A model generated the notes under the pieces. It was not told the DNA's origin. It saw nothing but the letters and a program-made list of their open reading frames with translations, and made no database searches. Shown here piece by piece: positions 32,651 to 44,600 of a stretch of 64,000 nucleotides of DNA (position 1 is its first letter; each line of letters starts with the position of its first letter). A program made the translations under genes and the position numbers. Source of the stretch: Piezodorus guildinii (taxonomy: Eukaryota; Arthropoda; Insecta; Hemiptera; Pentatomidae); NCBI GenBank assembly GCA_023052935.1, contig CM041298.1, forward strand, positions 51,287,313-51,351,312, written 5' to 3'.

Positions 32651-33079
32651 GTGCAATGTGTACCACCAACTCATACAGCCTACAGTCAGATTCAGATTAC
32701 GATGACATACTTCAAGATGATAAAGCTATGATGATAATACTTCAAGATAAAACAATAAAAAAAACAAGCATTCTCAACATAATCTAATTTAACGAACGTA
32801 CTCTTCTTTCCAACAGAATTCCAGTGCAAATCGAGAATTAAAGAAAAAGGTTTTCAATTCTGTCAGCAGTCCCTATGACTGCCTGAATCATAATTTTTTT
32901 TAAAAAATAATATTTAATGATATAGGATTTTTTTAAAGTAATAGTTGATATTATCTGAAATTATTTTTTTTAAATTATCTTTTTCTCCTCGCCCGCTACT
33001 TTCCTGAACTCTCACAAGACCTCACCCTCATGAATTTTCACCTACCCCTTCTCTCACTGTGTAGTGCGGCGTTAACAAT

Positions 33080-33740
33080 TGAAGATTCTCAACAGGACTT
33101 AGACCATTTTCATTAAAACTGGCTCAAACTCAGTCTTATACATAAATTTCACAAATAGATAAGTAGAGAACATAATGCTTCATTTTCTTTATTTATAATG
33201 AATTTTAATTGACAGAAATAATCAGTAAGTTTTGAACACCATTATAGTCAAGTTATGAGAATATTTCTATAAAATAAAGGCACAAGCATTTCATTAGTTA
33301 AAAAGAGTGATTTTTTTTTCTCTTTTGGACCCATCGAGCAATTGAGTTTTGTACCTGAACACTATATTTGGCTTCAAAGTCTCATTTTTTCAATTATAAA
33401 TTAGTCTTAGTATCAATGTTTCTTAAAACCTTAACTTCTATAATATAAATAAAGTATAATAATTCTATAATATTTTCAATAAATGCATGAATATACATCA
33501 CAGAAAAGGCATGATGCGTGTTTCTGCCGTGCCCTGGGCCAATATTCGTAGTAAGTGCTCTATTCCTCATTCACCTCAAGAACCATACATATACCTCACT
33601 CTTTTGAATAAACTACATATATTTAACTTCTTGTTCATATAATTGACCAAAATATTACAATTATAATCAAATTGGACTTCCAAGTGAAACAGATTGTCAA
33701 TTAATTATATATTGAGGATGTATAGTCGACTGTAGAAACT
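33080..33740. other. AT-rich stretch, no gene seen
   Basis: No supportable feature between the TTAA element and the PLE-type palindrome. Confidence 0.45.
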
Positions 33741-33792
33741 ATTATAGGTGGAATAATCATGAGTAAGTCTTTTTCTAAATATTTTTAATTTT

Positions 33793-33831
33793 ACTGACGT
33801 TTCGGCTCAAGCTTGTGAGCCATCATCAGGG
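33793..33831 (-). ncRNA. Hammerhead-ribozyme-like motif, second PLE family, left arm
   Basis: Minus strand: GCC, CTGATGA, an extra T, a perfect stem GGCTCA/TGAGCC (loop caagct), GAAAC, then the canonical cleavage triplet GTC. The following AGT no longer pairs with GCC, so stem I is damaged in this arm. Confidence 0.6.
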
Positions 33832-33899
33832 CATTACTGAGCCATGTCTAAGCATAAACTACTTATTTATTAGTTTATGCTTGGATATGGCTCAGTAAT

Positions 33900-33939
33900 G
33901 CCCTGATGATGGCTCATAAGCTTGAGCCGAAACATCGGC
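33900..33939 (+). ncRNA. Hammerhead-ribozyme-like motif, second PLE family, right arm
   Basis: GCC (33900-33902), CTGATGA (33903-33909), extra T (33910), stem GGCTCA/TGAGCC (33911-33928), GAAA (33929-33932), CATC, then GGC (33937-33939) complementary to the GCC. The triplet is AUC here and GUC in the other arm; both are allowed NUH triplets. Confidence 0.6.
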
Positions 33940-34530
33940 AAAATTAAAAATATTTAGAAAAAATACTGACTCCTTATTATTCCACCTATAATTATTTATT
34001 AATTATATACTATTAATTTCATTTATTTAAAATATTTTCTAATTTAGCGATGATATTTTAAGATGAATATCAAATTTAATAGTAGCCTAAAAAGTGTATT
34101 GTTCACTCAACTTTATTTAAATAGCTCAATGTTTTGGCTGATACGCCATCTTCAGTTGCCAAGATTTTTTTCTAATTTGTCATAAACGAAAAATAATAGA
34201 AAAAATATATATTACCCAAAATATTGAACAAGTTTGTAACTTCAAACTATATGCCCACACACCTCTTAATAGTTATTTAAATATCATTTCACAGCTTAAA
34301 ATCTAACATATACATTTTAAATACATAATATACAGACTTAATAAAATACCGTTTTCATAGTAATTTTAAAAAAAAATATAAATACGTAATATTAAAAAAC
34401 ATAATGATTGAATAACCTCATTTTATATTCATTCAGACAAGTGGTTTAATTTAAAGGTATAATACATACATAATAAATTAAATGAGTAATTTTTGTTTTA
34501 ATAGACGTGTGTAACGTTGTTGAACATGTT

Positions 34531-34786
34531 ACTAAAAGGAATTAGTCAGAGTGGCGGTCAGTGAATGAAACAATTGAGTAGTTTCAACCATTTATTTTCT
34601 GCCAACGTTTTGACCCCCATTGTTTTATTTTGCCAACAATACCCCCTGATGATGACTCACAGTGGGGGTCAAAACGTTGATAGAAAATAAATGGTTGAAA
34701 CTACTCAATTGTTTCATTTACTGACCGGCCACTCTGACTAATTCCTTTTAGTAATTCTCAACGGTCAACTAATTATATCCACTATC
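34531..34786. mobile_element. Third PLE-end palindrome, diverged
   Basis: Inverted arms 'ggaattagtcagagtggcgg' and the complementary 'ccactctgactaattccttt', with the asymmetric tail 'gtaattctcaacggtcaact' only at the right. The right arm has a degraded hammerhead-like core (ctgatga, but GTCAAAAC instead of GTCGAAAC). Flanks ttgaacatgtt (34520-34530) and ttgaacatggtt (34789-34800) look like an eroded target duplication. Confidence 0.75.
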
Positions 34787-34999
34787 ATTGAACATGGTTC
34801 TAATATTTGATTTATGGACTTTATATTTTATTAGAATTTTTTAACATTAGTCTAATCACAGATTATAATTTTTATATGAATTTATTTTTAACACTGACAT
34901 ATTTATATAATACAATTATTCAATATTAACCCATTTTATTGTGTGAAATTGATTAAATTTTTTATGCTATAAAAATTTGTAAGAATTGTTTTATTTAAA

Positions 35000-35266
35000 G
35001 GAGAATAGCATGGTCTAGTAGATAGAGCATAGGCTACTGTTCCAGGTTTGAATTCCGGCTGAAGCAGAATTATTTATTCTATTATTGAGGGTTATTGAGC
35101 CCCTCCTGTGGAACACTTAGGCTCTATAAAGGGGAAAAAACCTGGCGCCCGAGCGCATTTAGACCTAATCACCTCTTAGCTTGGCCATTGGCCGTGATAC
35201 AGTGCGGATCTCTGTAAGTACTGAACACAAAACCCTTCAAGGGTTGTCAATCCTTGAACAGGATTT
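35000..35266 (+). mobile_element. SINE-B reference copy
   Basis: tRNA-headed SINE. The A-box region is 'catggtctagtagatagagc' (35009-35028) and the B-box-like sequence 'ggtttgaattcc' (about 35046-35057). The body has 'ggttattgagcccctcctgt' and 'ttagcttggccattggccgt'. It ends 'atccttgaacagg' plus a T-rich tail. Flanking ttatttaaa on both sides may be the target duplication. Other copies: 10670 and 53513, both minus. Confidence 0.75.
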
Positions 35267-35544
35267 TTTTTTATTTAAAAAATTATAATTTTTATGCTTT
35301 TAGAAAAAATGTTTGGCACCAGAAGACGATATATCATTCAAAACATTGTGCTATTTGAACAAAGTGGTGGAGTTAAAAATACAGCCTTTTTATTCTACTA
35401 TTATTTTTTAATTGAAGCCTGTCTGTACTCAATGAAGAATTTTGACATCTTTCAAACGACAGTTAATTTAACTGTCCACAATTTTTATCAGAAAAAAATT
35501 CTTTTCTGTAATATTTTTGATTATAGTCTAAAAATAAAACTATT

Positions 35545-35662
35545 CTACGTAAGAAGGTTTCTAGAAGGCCTTTTGTTATATACACTGTTAATGTCTGAAT
35601 CGATTTCTTCCAGTGGTGGTGAGTCGAGTAATACTGGATCATCAGGAGGTATAAATCTTGGA
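35545..35662 (-). CDS. Coiled-coil gene, terminal exon 14
   Basis: 118 nt: one nucleotide completing a Ser codon, 38 codons and TAG at 35545-35547. The acceptor is a good 'tttacctgctgtcag'. Residues 622-660, an acidic, Pro-containing tail ('PPDDPVLLDSPPLEEIDSDI'). Frames previously open on this stretch in other registers are shadows. Confidence 0.75.
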
Positions 35663-38600
35663 CTGACAGCAGGTAAAGTTTCATACCTAATCAGTAAAAC
35701 AATACAGAAATATTATTTTTCAAAAACAGTAAAACTAATATAACTTTTTTTTTTTGTTTTTAATGATTTTATTTGCGCCTGTAAAATGTTTACAATAAGC
35801 AAATGGGATTTTATAAACAAAGAGACATGGCATGGTTAGGCATGAGGGAGACAGCACCCAGTGGTGCATCCTCCTGACATTCAAACAGGATCTATTATTT
35901 TAGGCTAGGAGGTCCCTCATCCAACTCCTTTTCAGTCTACGCCGAGTTATGTCAGGGATGTCAGTTGTAGCCATATTTTGAACAAAATGGTTAGTGTGTC
36001 CATGTAGTTGGTCGTAAAATCTTTTGTACGACATTCGAATGTAGTTTGTTGTTTTTAAATCTGCAACAATCACTTAGTTTTATTTGTTTTTCGTCATTAT
36101 CTATTACTTTTTACAGCTTTGTAAATATATGTAAGTAAAAGAACATTTTTCCTAAAATCTTTTCCTTTCCAACGGTACATTATACATCAATATTACTATA
36201 CTTAAGTTTTTGTAATAAATATTTACCTAAAAAAAATTGTTTGCTCTTTCCACTTTAAGTGGCATATCAAATTCATTCAACTTGCGTATTTAACCATTTT
36301 CTAGCAATGCTAGGAAGATGAACATTAAATTTTATGCTAATATAGCAAGTATAATTACAATCGCTACAGTCTTTTAGAGAAAATTATAAAAATTTGCAAA
36401 CTACATGGTATAAAGAGGCTCTTCTGTTTCACCAATTTTGTTTGGAAAAATTGCAGTGACATATCTGGAATATTTCACTTCTAAAATATGAAATTTCAAT
36501 TTTATAAAACTTATCTATTTTCAGCTAGACTTACCATTAAATACATACAGACCATTTTATGGGGCTTGATCGTTTGGACTGAGGGGACCTTAAAACATGT
36601 ATTTCCGGTAAAAACTCGTTTTCGAAAATTTTTGGAATTGCAATACTTTCTCTAACTATACATTTCATATATTGGTATGTGAAAGAAATAATTGGTCAAT
36701 TCTAATTGACTATTAGTAGATTTAATTATTCGAAGTATTACCTCCTTGAAACTTTGGTAAACTCCCTATTCGCATCGGACATTTTCGTGACTCTGGAAAT
36801 TAGCTCATAATCAGGACAAGACACAGGTAGTCCAACAGTCGTACAGAGGGTGTTGCGAAGTGAATTCAACTGTAAAATATCAAACGTTTATATACAAAAA
36901 TAAATTTGAGAAGTAAAGGCTGGATGCATATTTAATCAACCCACTGTGCTCTTTGTCCTGTTCGCCTCGGCCAATGAATTCCTCAAGGATTCCACTTCTT
37001 CCCTCAATGCTTGAGCTACACCTTCACCCATCGCACGCATTTCTTCAGCACTTTCTCCGGTTACTCTTACCTATAAACAGCTATCTTTGTAGAATAACAG
37101 ATTAACTGAAGTCAATATCTTTGTTATAAAAAACAAGTCATTATTTAATTTTAACAAGAATTTGAAAAAATATATTATTTTATTCAATAATGAGACTTTG
37201 CAAATGAAAAAGAAAAAAAAAAATTGATTCTCCCTTCCTTAAAATTTATGATAGAATATGGATCCAATTCATTACATAGAATCCAAAAATGGAAGAAAAT
37301 TATAATGGGGGTGTATTAAAAAAAATAACCGTTTTTTCAAATCCATGATTTCAAAGAAATTAAATATTTTAACCCTACTTAATATTTTCCATTAATTAAT
37401 GGTCCCTTTAGATCATTCTCTATACATGTTTAATTTCATCTAACTTCTCCAAAAAAAGCCTCAGTTTAGTTATTTGTTTAAAAAAAAAACATGATAGTGT
37501 CCTAAAAAATTCTTGAAATTTTAAGGCATTACTGAAAAGGATTATACTTTCAGTATTAATTGTTTTTTATATCAAAGAAATAATAATAAAAAAAATTGCT
37601 GGAAAAATGGTCAGTTTTTTTTCTTTTTTATGCACACTATTAAAATCCAAGGTGTATCATTTAATGTTTGTTTTTATATTGAACTTTCCTAGAAAAAATA
37701 AATCTTAATTGTATGAATGTTAGCAATGATATAGGTCATCATCAGAGTTTTTTATTCCAAACTTGTGGATAGTATTCAATGTAATATTCAATATGACATA
37801 ACATTTGATTTATGATAATTTTTTTTTTTTATAAATATATCAAATTTAGAATTAAGTATTAAGAGATTTAAAAGAGTAAATTAACCCATATTATAAGAAA
37901 AAAATACTTAAAGTAACAAAAAGGAGACTTGCCTGGTCTTTGAGAAGATGCATTTTCCTTGAACATCTAGTCCTTAACATTTCTGATTCAGCCAATCTTT
38001 TTTGAAGTTCATCAATTTTCCTTCCTCTCTCCAATGCTGTCATCTAAGATTTAATGAAATAATATCTGTAGTTATATGATGCAATATAAAGCTAATTTAT
38101 TTTCAAGTGTATCATCAGCTCTGAGACATAGAAATAAGACTGATCCTTATGATGTACACTTAGCGAGTTTTAGTTTTAAATGTTTTTTTTATTTATAAAT
38201 TTACTGACTCTTGCAGGCGCTAATATGTAATAAAACTACGTAAATTACATAGTTATATTATGTTTTAACACCATATGTGTTATATAAACAATATTCAAAA
38301 GTAATATCAAGTCCGCAAAATATAAATAATCATTTTTAAAACCAGTAAAAATTATCCATGTTAAAATGAGAATTTTTTGACATACCTTGTAATCATTATT
38401 TTCAGTAAGCTGAAGTTTTAAATCTCGTGTCAATGCTCTCGCCTCATTCAACTGTATCTGAAGCCTGTCTACTTGTTTCGATAACTTCTTCACCCTACAA
38501 TATAATATTTTTAAGTCAAAATATTTATATATATTACAATTACTCAGATTTTGATCAATACAATTTAATAATCATTATAAGTACAGTATGGAAAAACAAT

Positions 38601-41600
38601 AAGTTAATTTATTAAATAATAGAGAATCATAAATTTTATCAAATAATAAAGAATTATCAGTTTGATCTTTGAAAGTCCCAGACGCTCTCATGTGTCCAGT
38701 AGGCATTCTTTCAACCAAAATGACACTAAGTTACGAAATTCAGGTCTTATTGGGGCACTATTGGAAACGAAAATTTACAGCCGCTGAAACCTCTCCTTTA
38801 ATACAGGAAATTGAAGAACCTCACCTAAATGAACGGACTGTGAGGAGGTGGTTTGCTAAATTTGAATGTGGTGATAGAAGCTCACAAAGATAGTCAGGCT
38901 CAGGGCTACCATCAGTTATGGACAGAATGGTTCTACGAAATGCAATTGAAGATAATCCGACAAAAAGCACTCGGATGCTTTCTTCCAAACTTGGAATGTC
39001 TCAGTCAAGGGTGAATCATCACTTACACCGACTGGGGAATGTAAAAAAATCATGTAGAGAAGTTTCACATTAGCTCCCCAGAAGCAAGCTGAATGTCACT
39101 TGGAAACATGTTGTTTGCTCCTCCACAATCCAAGTGGCGACAATGGATAGATCAAGGCCAGTAAAACTGGCTACTTTACCGGCCGCTAAGAGAAGCCAAT
39201 CTGAAAAAAAATATGCTTTTGGTTTTTTGGAATCTTGAAGGTGTAGTTCACTATGAGTTTGTGCCAGATTGGCGTTCTGTTGATTCAATACTCTATTCAG
39301 AACAGCTGCAATGGATGTTAAAAGTAGAAACCGCGGCTCAAACCGGTTTTGGTGAATCGGAAGATATTTTTGTTTCAGCAAGACAATGCCCAGCCACACA
39401 CCTCTCGATATACAAAGCAGAATATTGTTGAGATGGATTCCATCGAACTTCTACAATACCCAACATATAGATTTGATCCTGCACCATTATATTATTACCT
39501 CTTCAGAGCTATGGCTCACTTTCTTAAGGGGAAAATTGTTTGTACATTGAAGGAAGTCAAAATTGGGGTAGAAAACTTTTTCAAAACCCAAAGTTGGTAT
39601 CGGCATGGAATTGAACAGCTGGCTTCTAGATAGCAACAAACCATTGAGCATAATGGACTGTACTTTAATTCCTAAAAATTATTTGAGGTAAATAAAAAGT
39701 CAAGTTAATTTTAATACTTAAAATAGTCATTTTTTTTTATTTGCCCCAATATTAATCACAGAATAAAATTTATTTTCATTTCAATAATAACAGTGGGTAT
39801 TTTCTCAAATATTACTAAGAGATTTCATTTAATTAATCACATATTTAATATTTTAATTGCCTTATTATTTTTAATGACAAAACTTATCAATTAACAAATT
39901 GAATGTACTTAACTGAATAGAAGGGACTCACCTAAGGTTAGCTTCATCCCTCTCAGCTTGAAGGAGGCCCTTGGTCCTACAGTTGTCCTCTTGTAAAGTC
40001 AGTTTCTTCCTCAAGAGGTCGAGATGGAGATCTCTCCTCTGTAATTGATCTCGCAGATTCCTCACCCTCCGCTGGAGCTGGTATACCACTGCTGACTACC
40101 ACAATAATACTTTCCATAAAATAATAAAATATCCATGATACTTAATACTATATGATATAAAACCTGAAAACCTGGAAGTTATACTTTTATCAAAACCTAA
40201 CATGGAGTAACCACATTTCCTAAACCACCTTTAGGTTCACTTCAAATCCTTCATAGCTTGGATTCATATGGTATGTCATTTTTTATGAGCAAAATTGTTT
40301 AAATGCCCTACTATTATATATTTTTTAAATTACATTATTTAAGAACATTGAAGAAAGAAGAAGAAAAAACAACTTTATTTTGGTTCTAAGTAAATTCTAA
40401 GTTCTCTACAAATAAAATCAGATTCGACATAAGAGCTATACCTGGCTAAGACATAAAAATAATAGTAAATAAAACAATTGAACATAAATTTAAAGAAAAT
40501 ATAGAACAATAATAATAAATACATTCTTCTGTTGATAATACAATTAAATTAAATTAACAGCCAATGATTAAAGTAATAGAGAATTCAACAGAACAGAAAA
40601 GAAAAGTTGAAATAGCTTATATAAATACATAGGAGAAAATAAAAATGTTGATTACAATCCAACTGAAACTTAACAGCACATATTCTATATTTCAGACAGC
40701 ATCATTTTGGGAATGCAAGAAGGTATTTGAATGTGGAAAGAGAGAGAGCATGATGGATGTTTGGCAGGAGGGAATTCCAGAAACTAGAGGAGCAGGCTAA
40801 AAAGAAACATTCATATTTTTGGTGTTATTCCACTTTGAATAGTAAAAATATTGTTGCGCAATTTAGCAATTATTTAAAAAATATATAACATTATTAAGCA
40901 AAAATATACCATAGAAAATATTGCAGTTGAAAACAGAAAAGGAGCGGCAGGAAGGAAATTGAATTTCGAACAAATGTTTAAGTCAACCAAGACAAAGACA
41001 GTGATCATCAAGGTGCTAAAAAATTACATTTTAATAATTTTTATAAATTATATTTAATAAAGGGCATAAAACTAAATATAGGAAGGTTGGTCAGTAAGAA
41101 ACATGCATAATGGTGTATCACTGAGTAATACCCAGTCTGAAGGTGTACAAGACTAGGTCAAAACAATTTTTCCGTTCTTCCTTTCGTCTTTCTTCATACA
41201 TTTCTGCCTTCACACTCCATTTTCCTTATTTCTAATAACTTCTTTATAGTCTTTCTACTGAAGATTGGACTTAATTTACTTCAACTCCAGAAACTCGGGT
41301 ATAATTTAAAGGAGTATCTTTGTTATAAATATTGTTTATTTTGGAGTCTTAGGCTATTAGTCGGGCATACATTATTCATAGCAGAAACAAATGGATTTAA
41401 GAGAAGTAAAACCAAAATTTCCTGACATTTTCTTAACAAAAACAAAATTATAAAATTGAATCACAAAACTGATCAAGTATTATATATTTGGTAATAGATA
41501 ACACTGAGAAATATTATCTGTTCTAGCAAAATAAATTGTCTAAATGGATAAGGTTGCCTTATTTTTTGACAACTTTACAATATATGTTAGAGTTATTTTA

Positions 41601-44600
41601 ACTAATCACAGTTGCAATAATAACATACAAAATGAAAATATAAATTAAATGTATACTGATATGTTAATACAAATACAAAGACATAAATGGTCATTGTTAA
41701 AAGTTAGCAGATAACTAGTGATTATACATCAATCGCTAACTTTAAAATAATTAATTTAAAGTATGGAAAGTTATCCTTGACATTATAGCAAGAAACTTGG
41801 GCTTAGGGTCAACGCGAGAAAGACTAAATACACGCGAATAGGAGGGAAAGAAGGAACAAAAGAATACCTCGAAGTTGGCCAATCCAAGCTCAAATGTGTT
41901 GACAGCTTTGTCTACTTGAGAACCGAAATTAACGAGCAAAATGATATTTAGCAGGAAATTCAAAAGGAAATTAATGCTGCAAATAGGTGCTACTTTAGTC
42001 TAAGGAAACAGTTTAGTAGAAAATTCATCTCAAAGAAAAAAAAAATAATCCTCTACAAAACATTAGTGTGACCAGTGTTGTTATATGGTTTAGAAGCTGG
42101 GGCCATAACAAAAGCTGATGAGAAAAGGCTTTGGATATTTTAGAGGACGATCCTGCGAAAGATCTACAGGCCCATGAAAGTAGGTGAAGCATGGAGAAGA
42201 CGTAGTAACCAAGAACTTTACAACCTCCTCAATAGCCCAGGTGTTGTCAAGGTTGCCAAGGTTGGGAGACTCAGATGGGCAGGCCATGTGGCAAGAATGG
42301 AGGATATGTTGATCAGAAGAAGAGTGGGGAGACCTAATCTGAGGTGGATGTGTAGTGTCACAGAAGATGCTAGGACCTTACTCGGTGTTAGGGACTGGAG
42401 AAATGCTGCACAAGATAGAGCCGACTGGCGGAGGCTACTGGGAGCGGCCCAGACTTGGTGACGAGTTATTGCTCCAGATGATGGTAATAAATGAGCCAAT
42501 AGAACTTATCAATTTATGCTTAGATTGCTTGGTTAGAGAACACATGTTATAAAACAGTAAGACAATAATAACAGTAAAACAAAATTAAAAATTACAATTA
42601 ATGATGAATGAAGTAAGCTAATTTTTAAAATATTAATAAAATTTCATTTTAAAAAAAATATTCATATACTGCAGGAACAGTCTAATCATATAAACGATTG
42701 AATAATTAGATAATAAATACTAAAACTGTTTAAAGTATTTGTAAAAATCTAAGAATTTATCTACAAATGAAGCAGGAAAAAATATAGTGATTTTTTAAAT
42801 TCTACGTTATTGAAAAATCTGTGCAATGTACGCATTCATAGCGTGTAAGAGTTTTGATTAATAAAAAATAAATTTTATATTTATTACAAAATAAAGCACT
42901 AAAAATTTAATGATAAAAATTCATGTTTTCAATTTTCTTTAAAAAAAAAAAAATTATTTCTACAGGTCTTTTATACGCACTACGGTCCATTATAAAATTA
43001 ACTATGCCTTTGAAAGGCAGCTTATTCAACAAGCATGCTGATAGTCTGCCTAAGGCCATGTTTTCTTACTTCTCTCAGAGGAATGTCGTATAATGATCGC
43101 TCGCGCTTATATCTGGGGTAAGACCCGTACAACATCAGCTGCAATACAAAGACGAAATGAGCAAGAGAATCACTTTTAAAACAACTGATCTACTAGTCTC
43201 TTCTATTTGTATTAACTATTATAAAGTTAGCACAATGTAATCGAGTACTATTTTCTTTTATCTTACATCACTAATCCCTAATTTATCATAACTATTTCAG
43301 AATATCATTTGTATACTTACTAGCATCATACTCACAATAAGAAGTGAAAAGGGTCGACAATACTCCGTCTCCTAATAATAGCACTTTCTTTCCAGAGAAG
43401 AGCACATTACAATAACAAACATTTTACCTTTAGCATCAACACCAACCTAATTTGTTAAAAAGAGCCCATGCTAATTTTTTTCAGTAAAATAATCAAATAA
43501 GAAGAATGGAATAGGACAATGGGTAACACAAACCAAATCTATCTGATATAATAAATGGCTATATTTTCTTAGAGTAGACTTTAACAACTATATTCAAGAA
43601 TCCTCTTGGCTTACTAAAAATAACTGATTCCCCTCCTCACCTTATCAGCGAGCTTATCACTTTCCAACTTTGCAAGCTGCTCCGCACGAAGTAACATCGA
43701 CTCTGTATGAAGGTCGACTCCAACTTCTCGAGATATTTCCTCCATGTTCAGTGCTCGGGCCAGCCGTTCCAAGAATGTTACAAACTGCAAGTATTAATTT
43801 TAATAAATAAACAAAAATTTTAACTCTTCTATAGCTTAAAAATAAAAAAATCATTGCGGGTACAGAAATAGTATATATGTTCCTGGCTTTCTGTTTTCCT
43901 AAGGCATTTCATTTCAGAATGCTTTCGAGGGATTTAATTTATTTAAACTTTATGTACACAACTATGTATTCCCATTGGATGCTAAAGGAAACTGACACAA
44001 ATTAATGATGTGTTTCACATGATTGAAGATACTTAAAAGCTGGATACTATAGACAATCCTTCTATGGTATTCTAGCTGGTAAATTAAAAGTCAAAATTGG
44101 TACTTTCTAATGAGATTGTTACCGATTCCAATTCACTATACGTGTTACCAATTCACTATAAGTACATTGGACAATTAGCTGATTTTAAATACGGGAATTC
44201 TATTTAAAATATTCATCAGATGAGGTATTTCACATATACATAACTTTTTTTTTCAGTTGGCGTGACAGGCTTTGAAGTCTTCTGGGAGACCACACTATTA
44301 TTCTCGATGATGGTTAAATAATACAGTAGGGTTATTGATCTTAACACTTATTTTTGTGAGTCGCCATCAGTTGGTCACAGGCCTCACATACCCAGGAGAG
44401 GCTGTAAGTGGATCCTCTTTTGATAATATGCTTGCACACAACCATGACTACATTCGAATTTTTATTCGAATAATGAATGAAAAGATGAATTTCAATTTAT
44501 TCATTATCTAAATAATAGATAAATCAATTTATTTGTTATTCATTATTCGAATAAAAAGCTAAATCATTCGTTATCTTTTATTTGTTATTTGAAATAAATT

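Larger units (their letters stand above)
31135..33071. mobile_element. TTAA-flanked element with terminal inverted repeats
   Basis: The left end 'agaccgcactacacggcaag' (31135 on) and the reverse complement of the right end (33071 back: 'cgccgcactacacagtgaga') form terminal inverted repeats of about 45 nt at roughly 80% identity, both running into gtgaaaattc(g/a)tgag. Both ends abut TTAA (31131-31134 and 33072-33075), the target of piggyBac-like elements. Two SINE-A copies (31315 and 32130) inserted inside it. No transposase is visible; the 78-codon frame at 31671-31907 has no recognisable domain. It is probably a non-autonomous piggyBac-like element, with TTAA as the main evidence. Confidence 0.6.
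33742..33991. mobile_element. 250 bp palindrome of a second PLE family, two hammerhead-like motifs
   Basis: Near-perfect inverted repeat. The outer ends are 'tataggtggaataatcatga' and the complementary 'tccttattattccacctata'. The centre is 'aagcataaactacttattta' / ttagtttatgctt with a minimal loop. Each arm carries a CTGATGA-stem-GAAAC motif different in sequence from the 14-18 kb family. There is no coding sequence. It has the same design as 13592-13799. Confidence 0.8.

Noticed and set aside
35294..35743. 149-codon plus-strand open frame
   Set aside because: Overlaps the terminal exon of the coiled-coil gene on the other strand. The minus frame joins the other 13 exons in phase, while this one has no support.
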